Position numbers and translations under genes: made by a program. A stretch of 64,000 bases of DNA from JAUVKT01 sp942491535 (GTDB taxonomy: Bacteria; Bacteroidota; Bacteroidia; Bacteroidales; VadinHA17). The notes under the pieces are model-generated. The model saw nothing but the letters and a program-made list of their open reading frames with translations. It was not told the origin of the DNA and made no database searches. The stretch covers positions 191,478-255,477 of the forward strand of contig CALOBV010000020.1 of assembly GCA_942491535.1 (NCBI GenBank), in the 5' to 3' direction. This document shows, piece after piece, positions 24,903 to 33,408 of the stretch (within the stretch, counting starts at the first letter, position 1; every line of letters starts with the position of its first letter).

Positions 24903-27088
24903 TGGAAAACATCGTAAAACTCGACAAAATTGCGATTAATGTTAAGTCGCATCACCTTCTAAAAGAACTCCTTAAGGAAAATCCAATTCTTGAAGAAATA
25001 ATGCGGAATGCCCGTAATGAGACAGAAGCTCTAGTGGGGGTAAAGCACTGGATATTGGATCTGCTTGTAAAAAGAGAAGATGCTTATAAATTTTATAAGG
25101 GAGAAGCAAGCGGGAGAGAGGCATTTGATAAACTTAAGTGGGAAGACTATGCTGCAATACGCCTGCTCGATTATATTGATAATGCGGGCCATAAATATGA
25201 AGATCTTAACCTCAGGGGAGAGATTGCAGTGTCTAACCCCATAAAGATGATCTGGCTTGCCGTTACACATGGCACCGGAGGCGCAAAACCTGCATTCTTT
25301 GAAGATATGTTATACCTGTTCAGGCAATTATCGGGGACATATATTGCCACAATACCGTCAGAAAAAGAAGTAACAGGCTGGATGGAAAGATTTCCCTCCG
25401 GAATTGACCCCCGGATTGAAAAACTTCGCGAAGAGAACAGGGAAAGAATTATAAATATTCTTATCGATAAAATTGATTCGGGAGAAATAACAGACAAGAA
25501 GTATAAATTTAAAGAAGGCGATTCGAGGGAGCAGAAGTATATGACAATGCTTGAGTGGTGGAAAGAGCATACATTTCATCTTCGTTTTGCAGTAAGATCA
25601 CCCAGGCTGGTAAACGAGTTACTTGGCAACTCTCTCGATCCTGATACTATGAGGATATTTTACTCTGCAGAGAAGCAGGGTATACCCTTCTTTATCAATC
25701 CTTATTACCTGTCACTCCTTCATGTCAGGGTGCCCTACTTTGCTATAGGGGCCGATCTTGCTATAAGATATTATGTCCTTTACAGTCAGCAGCTGGTAAA
25801 TGAATTCGGGCATATTGTAGCATGGGAGAAAGAAGATAAGGTTGAGCCGGGAAAGCCTAATGCAGCCGGATGGCTTCTTCCGACACATAATAATGTGCAT
25901 CGCCGATATCCTGAAGTAGCCATCCTTATTCCCGACACCATGGGGCGTGCCTGTGGTGGATTATGTGCTTCCTGCCAGAGGATGTTCGATTTCCAGAGCG
26001 GTCACCTTAACTTTAACCTCGATAAGCTTAAACCGCGCGAAACATGGAATGATAAGCTTAAAAACATTATGGAATACTTTGAAAAAGATAGTCAGCTCAG
26101 AGATATTCTTATTACCGGCGGCGATGCCTTAATGAGTACCGATTCTTCTCTTAAGAGAATACTGGATGAAGTTTATGAGATGGCTCTCAGGAAAAGGAAG
26201 TCTAATAAGTCGCGGGGTGCTAAAGAAAAATATGCCGAATTGTTACGGGTAAGGCTGGGCTCAAGGCTTCCTGCCTACCTGCCACAGAGAATAACAGATG
26301 ATTTGATTGTTGTATTGAAAGAATTTAAGGAAAAGGCATCCCGGATCGGGGTACAGCAATTTCTTATTCAGACCCATTTTGAGTCGCCCATGGAAATTAC
26401 TCCTGAAGCAAGGGAGGGGGTACGTAAGCTTATATCGGCCGGCTGGACTGTTACCAATCAGCTGGTGTTTTCTTCAGCAGCCAGCCGCAGGGGTCATACT
26501 GCAAAGCTGCGCGAAGTATTAAATGATATTGGAATCCTGAACTATTATACATTTACAGTAAAGGGTTATATGGAGAATAACTTTAATTTTGCAACCAATG
26601 CCAGGGCAGTGCAGGAACAAATCGAAGAAAAGATTCTTGGGCATATCCCTGATAAATACTATTCCAGGATAAAGAACTTTCCCCTTGAAGCTGAAAATAT
26701 GATTGAAAATATTTCTGCTTTAAGAAAGGAAGCAAAAATACCTTTCCTGGCTACCGACAGAAATGTGCTAAACCTCCCGGGAGTAGGAAAGAGCCTTACC
26801 TACCGGGTTGTCGGTATAACTCGATATGGAAGGAGGATACTGGAGTTTGATCATGATACAAACAGGGTACATAGTCCGATAATACATAAAATGGGTAAAG
26901 TAATTATTATCGAATCAAAGTCAATCGGCGAATATCTTACCCAGCTCGAGGAAATGGGTGAGAACAGGAGTGAGTATGAAAGTATCTGGGGTTATTCGCT
27001 TGGTGAAACCGAACCCCGTATACCGGTTTATGAGTATCCCGAATATGATTTTAAAGTAACCAAAGAAATATCAAATCTGGAGATCTGA
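24902..27088 (+). CDS. Long KamA-family radical SAM protein (lysine 2,3-aminomutase-like)
   Basis: The 728-residue protein contains the radical SAM cluster CGGLCASC at residues 351-358 (CxxxCxxC) and KamA-type sequence after it, including DILITGGDALMS and FLATDRNVLNLPGVGK, which aligns with the PLP-lysine region of lysine 2,3-aminomutase. Canonical KamA is only ~420-470 residues; here ~300 extra N-terminal residues precede the radical SAM core. Long KamA-like proteins exist in Bacteroidota but their substrate is unsettled. No other lysine-fermentation genes (kamDE, kdd, kce) are nearby, so catabolic lysine aminomutase activity is not supported by context. A hairpin overlaps the start codon. 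Confidence 0.83.
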   Translation: MENIVKLDKIAINVKSHHLLKELLKENPILEEIMRNARNETEALVGVKHWILDLLVKREDAYKFYKGEASGREAFDKLKWEDYAAIRLLDYIDNAGHKYEDLNLRGEIAVSNPIKMIWLAVTHGTGGAKPAFFEDMLYLFRQLSGTYIATIPSEKEVTGWMERFPSGIDPRIEKLREENRERIINILIDKIDSGEITDKKYKFKEGDSREQKYMTMLEWWKEHTFHLRFAVRSPRLVNELLGNSLDPDTMRIFYSAEKQGIPFFINPYYLSLLHVRVPYFAIGADLAIRYYVLYSQQLVNEFGHIVAWEKEDKVEPGKPNAAGWLLPTHNNVHRRYPEVAILIPDTMGRACGGLCASCQRMFDFQSGHLNFNLDKLKPRETWNDKLKNIMEYFEKDSQLRDILITGGDALMSTDSSLKRILDEVYEMALRKRKSNKSRGAKEKYAELLRVRLGSRLPAYLPQRITDDLIVVLKEFKEKASRIGVQQFLIQTHFESPMEITPEAREGVRKLISAGWTVTNQLVFSSAASRRGHTAKLREVLNDIGILNYYTFTVKGYMENNFNFATNARAVQEQIEEKILGHIPDKYYSRIKNFPLEAENMIENISALRKEAKIPFLATDRNVLNLPGVGKSLTYRVVGITRYGRRILEFDHDTNRVHSPIIHKMGKVIIIESKSIGEYLTQLEEMGENRSEYESIWGYSLGETEPRIPVYEYPEYDFKVTKEISNLEI

Positions 27089-27130
27089 TAGCTAAGGGCT
27101 AAGAGGTAAGAGGCAAGGGCAAAGAGGTAG

Positions 27131-27160
27131 TGTCATTCCGACACGAAGTGAGGAATCTGC
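27131..27160. repeat. Dispersed intergenic repeat fragment
   Basis: CATTCCGACACGAAGTGAGG, followed by AATCTGC, matches a short interspersed phrase (CATTCCGACGCGAAGCGAGG type) that I recognise from intergenic regions of many Bacteroidota. It lies in the 108-base gap between two convergent genes. The rest of the gap is purine-rich, low-complexity sequence. Confidence 0.4.
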
Positions 27161-27196
27161 ACCATCCTAAAAAAATATTTTCTCCCTTTTAACTTT

Positions 27197-28255
27197 TTAC
27201 TTCTCTCCCGGTCTCCGGTCTCCAGGCTCCATGCTCCCTGCCCCCTGCTCTTTCGTCGAAAGCAGTCCGCATGCTGCATAGATATCTTCTCCCCTTGAGG
27301 CTCTTATGGTGGTTGTGATGCCTTTACCGGTGAGCCTGTCCCTGAAGTGGATTATTGTTTTATCATCGCTGCTCTGAAGAGGAGAGTCGGGTATTGGGTG
27401 AAAGCGGATCAGGTTAATCCTGCAATTTATACCGTCCAGTATCCTGCAAAGTTCTTTAATATGACGGTCGCTGTCATTAATACCTTTAAACATTATATAC
27501 TCAAACGATATCCTGCGTTGTCGACCCCATTCAAAACTCTTTATCTCTTTAATTACATCTGCCAGGGGATAAACCGACTCTATTGGCATAAGCGATTTTC
27601 TCTCATCATCGAAGGGAGTATGCATGCTTACTGCAAGATGGGCTTCAGAGCTATAAAGGAAGTTCTTCATTGCAGGGATTATGCCAATGGTTGATACGGT
27701 AATCCTGCGTGGCGACATTGCATAGCCCCAGTCTGAGGTTAATATCTCAAGTGATTTAAGTACATTTTCAATATTATCAAATGGCTCGCCCATTCCCATA
27801 TAAACAATGTTGGTGAGGCCATCTCTCTCAGGCATGCTGGCATACTGGTTAAGAATATCTCCGGGAGTAAGCTGTCCCTGGAATCCCTGTTTACCTGTCA
27901 TGCAAAAAAGACAGGCCATTTTACAGCCGACCTGGGAAGACAAACATAGTGTCGCCCTTTCTTTTTCGGGGATATATGCTGCTTCTACAGACTTATGTTG
28001 CCCGACCGGGAAGAGATATTTTTTTGTTCCGTCAACAGAGCTTTGTACCTTATTGTGAGCTGTACGGCCAACTTCATAATCTTTTGCAAGCTTTTCCCTG
28101 GCGGTTTTTGAAAGATTTGTCATCTCATCAATACTGACGGCGTGCTTCTTGTAAAGCCAGTCGCTTATCTGTCGTGCTGTAAAACCCGGCATCCCGGCAG
28201 AGCTGCTTATTTCAACCAGCTCGTTTAGAGTCTTTCCGAATAGTTTTTCCTTCAT
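27197..28255 (-). CDS. rlmN: Dual-specificity RNA methyltransferase RlmN
   Basis: RlmN is a radical SAM enzyme that methylates C2 of A2503 in 23S rRNA and A37 in some tRNAs. The cluster CKMACLFC is visible in SQVGCKMACLFCMTGKQG, and the resolving cysteine near the C-terminus is in YAACGLL. The N-terminal MKEKLFGKTLNELVEI supports the ATG at 28255; a longer start would overlap the upstream flavin reductase gene. After AACGLL the tail (STKEQGAGSMEPGDRRPGEK) is low-complexity and may be translated intergenic repeat. It begins one base after the flavin reductase stop, so the two form an operon. Confidence 0.95.
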   Translation of the reverse strand: MKEKLFGKTLNELVEISSSAGMPGFTARQISDWLYKKHAVSIDEMTNLSKTAREKLAKDYEVGRTAHNKVQSSVDGTKKYLFPVGQHKSVEAAYIPEKERATLCLSSQVGCKMACLFCMTGKQGFQGQLTPGDILNQYASMPERDGLTNIVYMGMGEPFDNIENVLKSLEILTSDWGYAMSPRRITVSTIGIIPAMKNFLYSSEAHLAVSMHTPFDDERKSLMPIESVYPLADVIKEIKSFEWGRQRRISFEYIMFKGINDSDRHIKELCRILDGINCRINLIRFHPIPDSPLQSSDDKTIIHFRDRLTGKGITTTIRASRGEDIYAACGLLSTKEQGAGSMEPGDRRPGEK

Positions 28256-28256
28256 A

Positions 28257-28919
28257 CTAAAAATATATCTCCGATTCAATCATATTATATGGTATTTTTC
28301 TTGATATAAGAATGTCCCTGGCTTCAACAACCATTTCAGCCCTGCCGCAAAGATAATACCGGTAATCCTCAGGCAGCTTATCAGTGCTACGCAAAAAGGA
28401 AGTTAACCTGCCACCGAAATACCCTTCCTTTTCCAGGGTAGAGCTACATCTTATATAGTTTCGCCCCAGCCTTTTTGTTAATTCATCACTAAAGTAAAAT
28501 GATGCTTCGTCACGACCACCATGAATAAAATAACCATTATAAGCGGGTGAAGATCTTATCATCGAAATAAAAGGGGCAATACCGGTTCCGCTTGAAATGC
28601 AGAACGACCTCTCTGTTCCTACCGTAAATCTTCCGTAGGGATTCGAAGAGTAGATATAGTCGCCCGGCTTTAAGGCCGAGAGGCGACTGCTTATTTTCCC
28701 ACCGGGAACAATATTATACAATATGCTTATTACATCTTCACCAGTCCCGCTGCATATGCTATATAAGCGCGGTTCACGATCATTACTGTCAATACCAAGA
28801 GCAATTATCTGACCGGGAATAAAATCAAATAGCCGTTCAAATGATAAGAGATATACTCCCGGGGCAATCTCAGGGTTTGCAATTATGCCGCTTTTATTGA
28901 GCCTGCTACTGCTATCCAT
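28257..28919 (-). CDS. FAD/NAD(P)-binding reductase of the ferredoxin-NADP reductase type
   Basis: From the ATG at 28919 the 220-residue protein shows the FNR fold: the FAD motif EPRLYSICSG, the flavin/pyrophosphate loop PGGKISSRLSALKPGD, the nucleotide-binding ISSGTGIAPFISMI and the NADPH-specificity region YYLCGRAEMVVEA. The C-terminus ends in an aromatic (ESEIYF). It is shorter than typical flavodoxin/ferredoxin reductase (~250). The electron partner is unknown. It is directly upstream of rlmN, a radical SAM enzyme that needs reducing power, so a role in reducing iron-sulfur enzymes is a reasonable guess. Confidence 0.85.
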   Translation of the reverse strand: MDSSSRLNKSGIIANPEIAPGVYLLSFERLFDFIPGQIIALGIDSNDREPRLYSICSGTGEDVISILYNIVPGGKISSRLSALKPGDYIYSSNPYGRFTVGTERSFCISSGTGIAPFISMIRSSPAYNGYFIHGGRDEASFYFSDELTKRLGRNYIRCSSTLEKEGYFGGRLTSFLRSTDKLPEDYRYYLCGRAEMVVEARDILISRKIPYNMIESEIYF

Positions 28920-29071
28920 CTTTTTTATATAAATGATACTAATTAGTGTATTAAACACTTAACAAGATCGGCGATCTAAAGTTAATTCAAATCTTAATAT
29001 AAATAATTTGAAAAATTTGTTTGTGGGTTTATAAAAACCGTATTTTAGAACTCTTATTTTAAAGAGTAAAT

Positions 29072-30052
29072 ATGAAAGTCCTACTAACAGGTCCTGACGG
29101 AGTACTCGGAAATAACCTGGTACGAAAACTGATAGAAAATAGTTTTGATGTAAGGGTCCTTATCCAGACCGGTAAAACAGCACCCTTACTCGATGGCCTG
29201 AATATAGAGAAGGAGTATGGCGATATTCTTGTAAAAGACGATTTAAGAAGAGTGGTTAAGGGCTGCGACGTGATTATTCATGCTGCCGCTATGACCGATA
29301 CCTGGCCCTGCCGTCATGAAGTATACTGGAAAGTGAATGTCGACGGTACAATTAATATAATTGAGGCAGCGCGCGAGGCAGGAGTAAAAAGATTCCTCCA
29401 TATTGGAACAGCTAATTCGTTTGGGCCTGGAAATAAACAGCATCCCGGGACCGAACTATCCGGGTATAGCGCCGGGAAATATGGCGTAGACTATATCAGC
29501 TCGAAGTATGAAGCTCATAAAATTGTTCTCGAAGAGGTTGAAAGGGGCTTCGATGCTGTTATATTGAATCCCACATTTATGATCGGACCCTATGATGCCA
29601 AGCCCAGTTCCGGGGCAATGATTCTTGCTGTTAATAGTGGCAAGGTTCCGGGCTACCCAACGGGAGGGCGAAATTTTGTTTATGTAAAAGACGTTGCCCA
29701 GGCAATAGTAAATGCCATTGAGCTTGGCAAAACAGGCGAGTCGTATATCCTCGGAAATGAGAACCTGAATTATAAAGAAATCTTTACAAAGATGGCCAGT
29801 GCACTGGGTGTAAAAGCCCCCCGGCGAGCACTTCCCCGCTTTGTCACTCTTTCATATGGGGCCCTGATGAGCTTTGCCGCAACAATATTCAGATTTTCAC
29901 CAAAAGTCAGCTACCCCCTGGCTCTTATTTCCACGGAAGAACATTTCTACGATCCGTCAAAAGCAAGGACTGAGCTAAAAATGCCACAAACACCCATAGA
30001 GGTAGCCCTCGATGATGCTGTTTCCTGGTTCAGACAAAACGGATATATATAG
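29072..30052 (+). CDS. NAD(P)-dependent epimerase/dehydratase (extended SDR)
   Basis: The 326-residue protein is an extended short-chain dehydrogenase/reductase of the dihydroflavonol reductase/HpnA-like group. The nucleotide loop is TGPDGVLGNNL, a GxxGxxG pattern, the catalytic region is YISSKYEAHK (YxxxK) and the mid-region NPTFMIGPYDAKPSSG is typical. Substrate assignment is not possible from sequence; lipid-, sugar- and flavonoid-type substrates are all found in this group. It is monocistronic with an imperfect promoter-like TATTTTAG at 29041. Confidence 0.82.
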   Translation: MKVLLTGPDGVLGNNLVRKLIENSFDVRVLIQTGKTAPLLDGLNIEKEYGDILVKDDLRRVVKGCDVIIHAAAMTDTWPCRHEVYWKVNVDGTINIIEAAREAGVKRFLHIGTANSFGPGNKQHPGTELSGYSAGKYGVDYISSKYEAHKIVLEEVERGFDAVILNPTFMIGPYDAKPSSGAMILAVNSGKVPGYPTGGRNFVYVKDVAQAIVNAIELGKTGESYILGNENLNYKEIFTKMASALGVKAPRRALPRFVTLSYGALMSFAATIFRFSPKVSYPLALISTEEHFYDPSKARTELKMPQTPIEVALDDAVSWFRQNGYI

Positions 30053-30146
30053 AGAGGCGTAAGGCATAGGGCATCCTCCTTCGCTCTATAAGCTATGTTG
30101 GACAAAGTAGGGCATAGGGCTTGAGTTAGAGGCGTGTCGACTAATA

Positions 30147-30158
30147 CCCCGTTCGGGG
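30147..30158. terminator. Short GC-rich hairpin CCCC-GTTC-GGGG
   Basis: CCCC (30147-30150) and GGGG (30155-30158) flank a GTTC loop. It is about 100 bases downstream of the SDR stop, in a spacer of short imperfect repeats (GGCATAGGGC). On the minus strand it is preceded by TTTTT, so its direction is unclear. Confidence 0.35.
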
Positions 30159-30197
30159 AAAAAGTAAATCAAATATTTTATTGTCACTTAATAAAGA

Positions 30198-30229
30198 TTT
30201 GCATGCTATGCAAAAAAGGCTTATCTTTA
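30198..30229 (+). promoter_or_regulatory. Promoter with palindromic operator of the Fur/PerR-like gene
   Basis: TTTGCAT-GCT-ATGCAAA (30198-30214) is a perfect 7-3-7 palindrome. Its first four bases TTTG are the -33 element, and TATCTTTA (30222-30229, one mismatch to TAnnTTTG) lies 20 bases further. A repressor bound here would block RNA polymerase, which fits autoregulation by the Fur-family protein encoded downstream. Confidence 0.6.
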
Positions 30230-30261
30230 CAGAGTCTTAAATAAGAATGAATCATTATTAG

Positions 30262-30684
30262 GTGAGAGATTATTCAGAACATATCAGAACACGTCTGGTT
30301 TCCAAGGGTTTAAAGGTAACTCCTCAGAGACTTTTGGTTTTTGAGTCACTCTTAAAATCAGAAAGTCATCCTACAGCAGATGAGATTACGGGCTATATCA
30401 GAGATACGAACCCGAATATTTCGAGGGGGACAATCTATAATATTCTCGACACTCTTGTTGAATGTGGACTTATTACCAGGGTTAAGACCGATAAAGACAA
30501 GATGAGGTATGATGCTGTTCTGGAGAAGCACCATCATGTATATGATTTAGAATCTGATAAGATTGTTGATTTTTATGATGATGAGCTGGATAAAATTATA
30601 GGAGATTATCTTAAAAACAAGCAGATTCCTGAATTTGATATACAGGATTTTAAACTACAGATTTTAGGCAAGTATAAAGACTAA
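30262..30684 (+). CDS. Fur/PerR-family transcriptional regulator
   Basis: The 140-residue protein has the Fur winged-helix (KGLKVTPQRLLVFESLLKSE, NISRGTIYNILDTLVECGLI) and a His-rich metal site (LEKHHHVYDLESDKIVDFYD). It lacks both CxxC motifs of the structural zinc site found in classical PerR and Fur, so the dimerisation domain is of the zinc-free type. Its immediate downstream neighbour is a peroxiredoxin, which suggests a peroxide-sensing role like PerR, though this is inference. The start is a GTG at 30262; the in-frame codon before it is a stop. A palindromic promoter lies upstream. Confidence 0.85.
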   Translation: MRDYSEHIRTRLVSKGLKVTPQRLLVFESLLKSESHPTADEITGYIRDTNPNISRGTIYNILDTLVECGLITRVKTDKDKMRYDAVLEKHHHVYDLESDKIVDFYDDELDKIIGDYLKNKQIPEFDIQDFKLQILGKYKD

Positions 30685-30721
30685 CCAATATTAATTTTAA
30701 TAAACAAATAAGTATTTTATC

Positions 30722-31435
30722 ATGGAAGAAAACGTAGAAAAGCAAGCATTTTCAATGCCAAGAATTGGTGAAAAAGCACCAGATTTTAAAGCAGTTACAA
30801 CCCAGGGTGATATCAATTTCCCTGCTGATTATAAGGGAGAATGGGTAATTCTGTTCAGTCATCCTGCCGACTTTACCCCTGTTTGTACTTCAGAGTTTAT
30901 GACTTTTGCAAGTATGCAGGATCAGTTTGCCGAGGTAAACACTAAACTTGTTGGTCTTTCAGTAGACGGATTATACAGTCATATAGCATGGCTCCGTACT
31001 ATTAAAGAGAAGATTGAGTACAAGGGAATGAAAGATGTGGAAGTTACTTTCCCACTGATCGAGGATATTACTATGGAAGTTGCTAATAAGTATGGCATGA
31101 TTCAGCCGGGTGAAGCAACAACAAAAGCCGTCAGGGCCGTATTCTTTATCGATCCGGCCGGTATTATCCGGACAATCATTTATTATCCGCTAAGTCTTGG
31201 AAGAAACTTCGATGAGCTTTACAGGGTTATTGTTGCCCTTCAGGCTGCAGACGAGTTTGGCGTTGCTATGCCAGCCGACTGGCGTCCAGGTGATGATGTT
31301 ATTGTTCCTCCTGCAGGTTCATGTGGCACAGCCAAAGAAAGAATGGAAGCCAAGGGTGATATGAAGTGTTACGACTGGTTCTTCTGTACCAAGCCTCTTG
31401 CTGAGAAGAAGGTATGGGACGCTATTAAGAAGTAG
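30722..31435 (+). CDS. Peroxiredoxin (Prx6/AhpC-TSA type)
   Basis: This 237-residue thiol peroxidase reduces hydrogen peroxide and organic peroxides. The peroxidatic Cys is in HPADFTPVCTSEF (about residue 59), and the long C-terminal extension with further cysteines (SCGTAKER, MKCYDWFFC) matches the archaeal-type Prx6 group, in which C-terminal cysteines form the resolving disulfide. It follows the PerR-like gene by 37 bases and is expected to be derepressed by peroxide. It is followed by a bidirectional terminator-like hairpin. Confidence 0.93.
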   Translation: MEENVEKQAFSMPRIGEKAPDFKAVTTQGDINFPADYKGEWVILFSHPADFTPVCTSEFMTFASMQDQFAEVNTKLVGLSVDGLYSHIAWLRTIKEKIEYKGMKDVEVTFPLIEDITMEVANKYGMIQPGEATTKAVRAVFFIDPAGIIRTIIYYPLSLGRNFDELYRVIVALQAADEFGVAMPADWRPGDDVIVPPAGSCGTAKERMEAKGDMKCYDWFFCTKPLAEKKVWDAIKK

Positions 31436-31461
31436 AAGTAGATGAGTAGATGAGTAGATGA

Positions 31462-31493
31462 GTAGAGGGTAGATGCGTGCATCCACTCTCTAC
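31462..31493. terminator. Bidirectional terminator-like hairpin between peroxiredoxin and M14 peptidase
   Basis: Bases 31462-31476 and 31479-31493 form a 15-bp stem (one G.T and one mismatched pair) with a 2-base loop. It is preceded by three copies of GTAGATGA and lies between two convergent genes, so it could end transcription from both sides. Confidence 0.55.
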
Positions 31494-31511
31494 ACCTCCA
31501 CCCATCCACTT

Positions 31512-33395
31512 TTATTCTCTAGTTATCTCTATCTTTTTAGAATCAGTTCCTCCATTCCTGGATTTCAGCACAAACTCAAGATTTCCTTTTTTGCCATCCA
31601 TTGCCACAATGGCTCTGATCACTCTTTTTTCTTCACCTTTCAGTCTGAATTCGGTTTTTTCTCCTCCTGCCATTTGAATTTCCGGTGTGGGAGCAGATCC
31701 CCTGAAGCGGGAATTCCCTGATCTTTCTGGCCTCAGGCTTTTACCTGATGTTTCAATTAGCTTTATATTAGATGATGTTTTTATCTCTAAGACATCCTTT
31801 ATGTATTTATCCAGCTGTACAGACCGGTCTGATGCGGTTGGATAAATCCTGTCATTTTTAACCGTTATATCTACCTGGTAGATATTATCTGTAATTGGTT
31901 TTACAGTAGCATCTTCAATTTCTACTTTCGGGAACTGGCTTACGCAATACATAACAAATCTGGCGTTTTTCTCAGCCTCCATCTCAATATACCTCGATGG
32001 GGGTGTCCTTTGCATATGCTTTTTAGCACTTCCGCCAATCCATATCTTTCCCAGATCAGGGTGATCGACTTTATGAGGATCGATCCATCCTTCACCTCCA
32101 AGATCAAGGTCTATCCATTTCATATATTCTTCATCGGAAACCCGACCGTCATTATCGGTATCGGCAATGGTAGCAGGAGAGCCCCATAATTCTATCAGGT
32201 ATGAGTATGCGCCCTGCATAAAATAAGTTGCTGCCTGTGCCTGACCTGACAGACCGCTGAACACCGGGGTGTAATTTTTGAGAATATAGGCACCCTCTGT
32301 AACTATCTTCGTTTGTACATCCAGGTCATGCTGGGTCTCAGGACTTACCGTTCTTGGGTATAATTGAGCATATTTATTTGTCTTACGCAATTCTTCAAGC
32401 CGACGATTGGTCTGTTCTACAAGTTGTGCCTGTTGCTGGGGAGTCGATCTTGTTGCCTGTGGCGCTGAAAACATAACCAGTCTGCCTGTATTATGATAAT
32501 GGAAGGCCGCAAAAATATTTGGATGATCCAGGTGGAATTCCATTACGTTTCTGGTTTCCGGTTCTGACATAGGATATGGGTCACCAGCACTGAGATTCCA
32601 TCCGTACGGATAGTTTCTGTTTGGATCGGGACCTCCGATATCATCTTCGTTAATTCTTCCATCTCCGTCATTATCATATCCTTCTGATCCAATGCGGGTA
32701 AACCGCAGACCTACAAAACCATCTTCTGCATTAACAAACCTGCGGCCGTCGGCCGATAACCTTAAACTGCCCTTTGTATCTTCACGGTACATATTTGATA
32801 ACTCTCCGTCGCCATCTACATCCTCAGTCTGATCTTCGTCATATAAACCGTCACCATCATTATCTTCCGGGCGGTAAGGTTCGCGTGGATTATTCGGAGT
32901 ATTGGGATATTCAACATAACTGTTGTTGGCATCGACATTCAGCCCCGGCAGGATGTAGAAAGTATGATTATCTACCAGCTCATGCACGTATGGATCGTAG
33001 TCATACCTTGTTAACAGATGCCAGGCAAGATAAAGAGAACAGGTAATACCATTAACCTCGTTGCCATGAACAGCTCCGTCGACCCACATGGCAGATTTCA
33101 CCAGGTCGGTTCCGGTTTTTTTATTTGTTATGGTAAGGAGGTACTGATCTCTTCCCATCCGGCTTTTGCCTATTGATTCAATATTGCAGATTTCCGGGTA
33201 TGCCTTCTGCAGATCGTGCATTATTTTGGTCCATTCATTATAGGTGTAATATCTTTTCCAGTTAATTGCAAAATCAAGCTCCCCGTGTTCACCCCCGGCA
33301 CTCTTTTGTACTTTATCCTGGGCGATTATTTGCAAAGGGGAAAGGGCAAAGAGCAAAGAGCAAACAAGTAATAAAATTGATTTATGATTTTTCAT
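31512..33395 (-). CDS. M14 zinc carboxypeptidase with calcium-binding inserts
   Basis: The 627-residue secreted enzyme has a signal peptide (residues 1-25) and an M14 carboxypeptidase domain. The zinc ligands are in GAVHGNEVNG (H, E) and AAFHYHNTG (H), with DPNRNYPYGW for substrate binding and the catalytic Glu in SYLIELWGS. Between the first zinc motif and DPNRNYP the domain is interrupted by two D-x-D-x-D-G segments (EDNDGDGLYDED and EDVDGDGELSN, then YDNDGDGRINEDD), likely calcium-binding loops. A C-terminal beta-rich region follows. It is 13 bases downstream of a paralogue at 33409-35418 and in the same operon. Confidence 0.88.
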   Translation of the reverse strand: MKNHKSILLLVCSLLFALSPLQIIAQDKVQKSAGGEHGELDFAINWKRYYTYNEWTKIMHDLQKAYPEICNIESIGKSRMGRDQYLLTITNKKTGTDLVKSAMWVDGAVHGNEVNGITCSLYLAWHLLTRYDYDPYVHELVDNHTFYILPGLNVDANNSYVEYPNTPNNPREPYRPEDNDGDGLYDEDQTEDVDGDGELSNMYREDTKGSLRLSADGRRFVNAEDGFVGLRFTRIGSEGYDNDGDGRINEDDIGGPDPNRNYPYGWNLSAGDPYPMSEPETRNVMEFHLDHPNIFAAFHYHNTGRLVMFSAPQATRSTPQQQAQLVEQTNRRLEELRKTNKYAQLYPRTVSPETQHDLDVQTKIVTEGAYILKNYTPVFSGLSGQAQAATYFMQGAYSYLIELWGSPATIADTDNDGRVSDEEYMKWIDLDLGGEGWIDPHKVDHPDLGKIWIGGSAKKHMQRTPPSRYIEMEAEKNARFVMYCVSQFPKVEIEDATVKPITDNIYQVDITVKNDRIYPTASDRSVQLDKYIKDVLEIKTSSNIKLIETSGKSLRPERSGNSRFRGSAPTPEIQMAGGEKTEFRLKGEEKRVIRAIVAMDGKKGNLEFVLKSRNGGTDSKKIEITRE

Positions 33396-33408
33396 CTTAG
33401 TACCTCCA

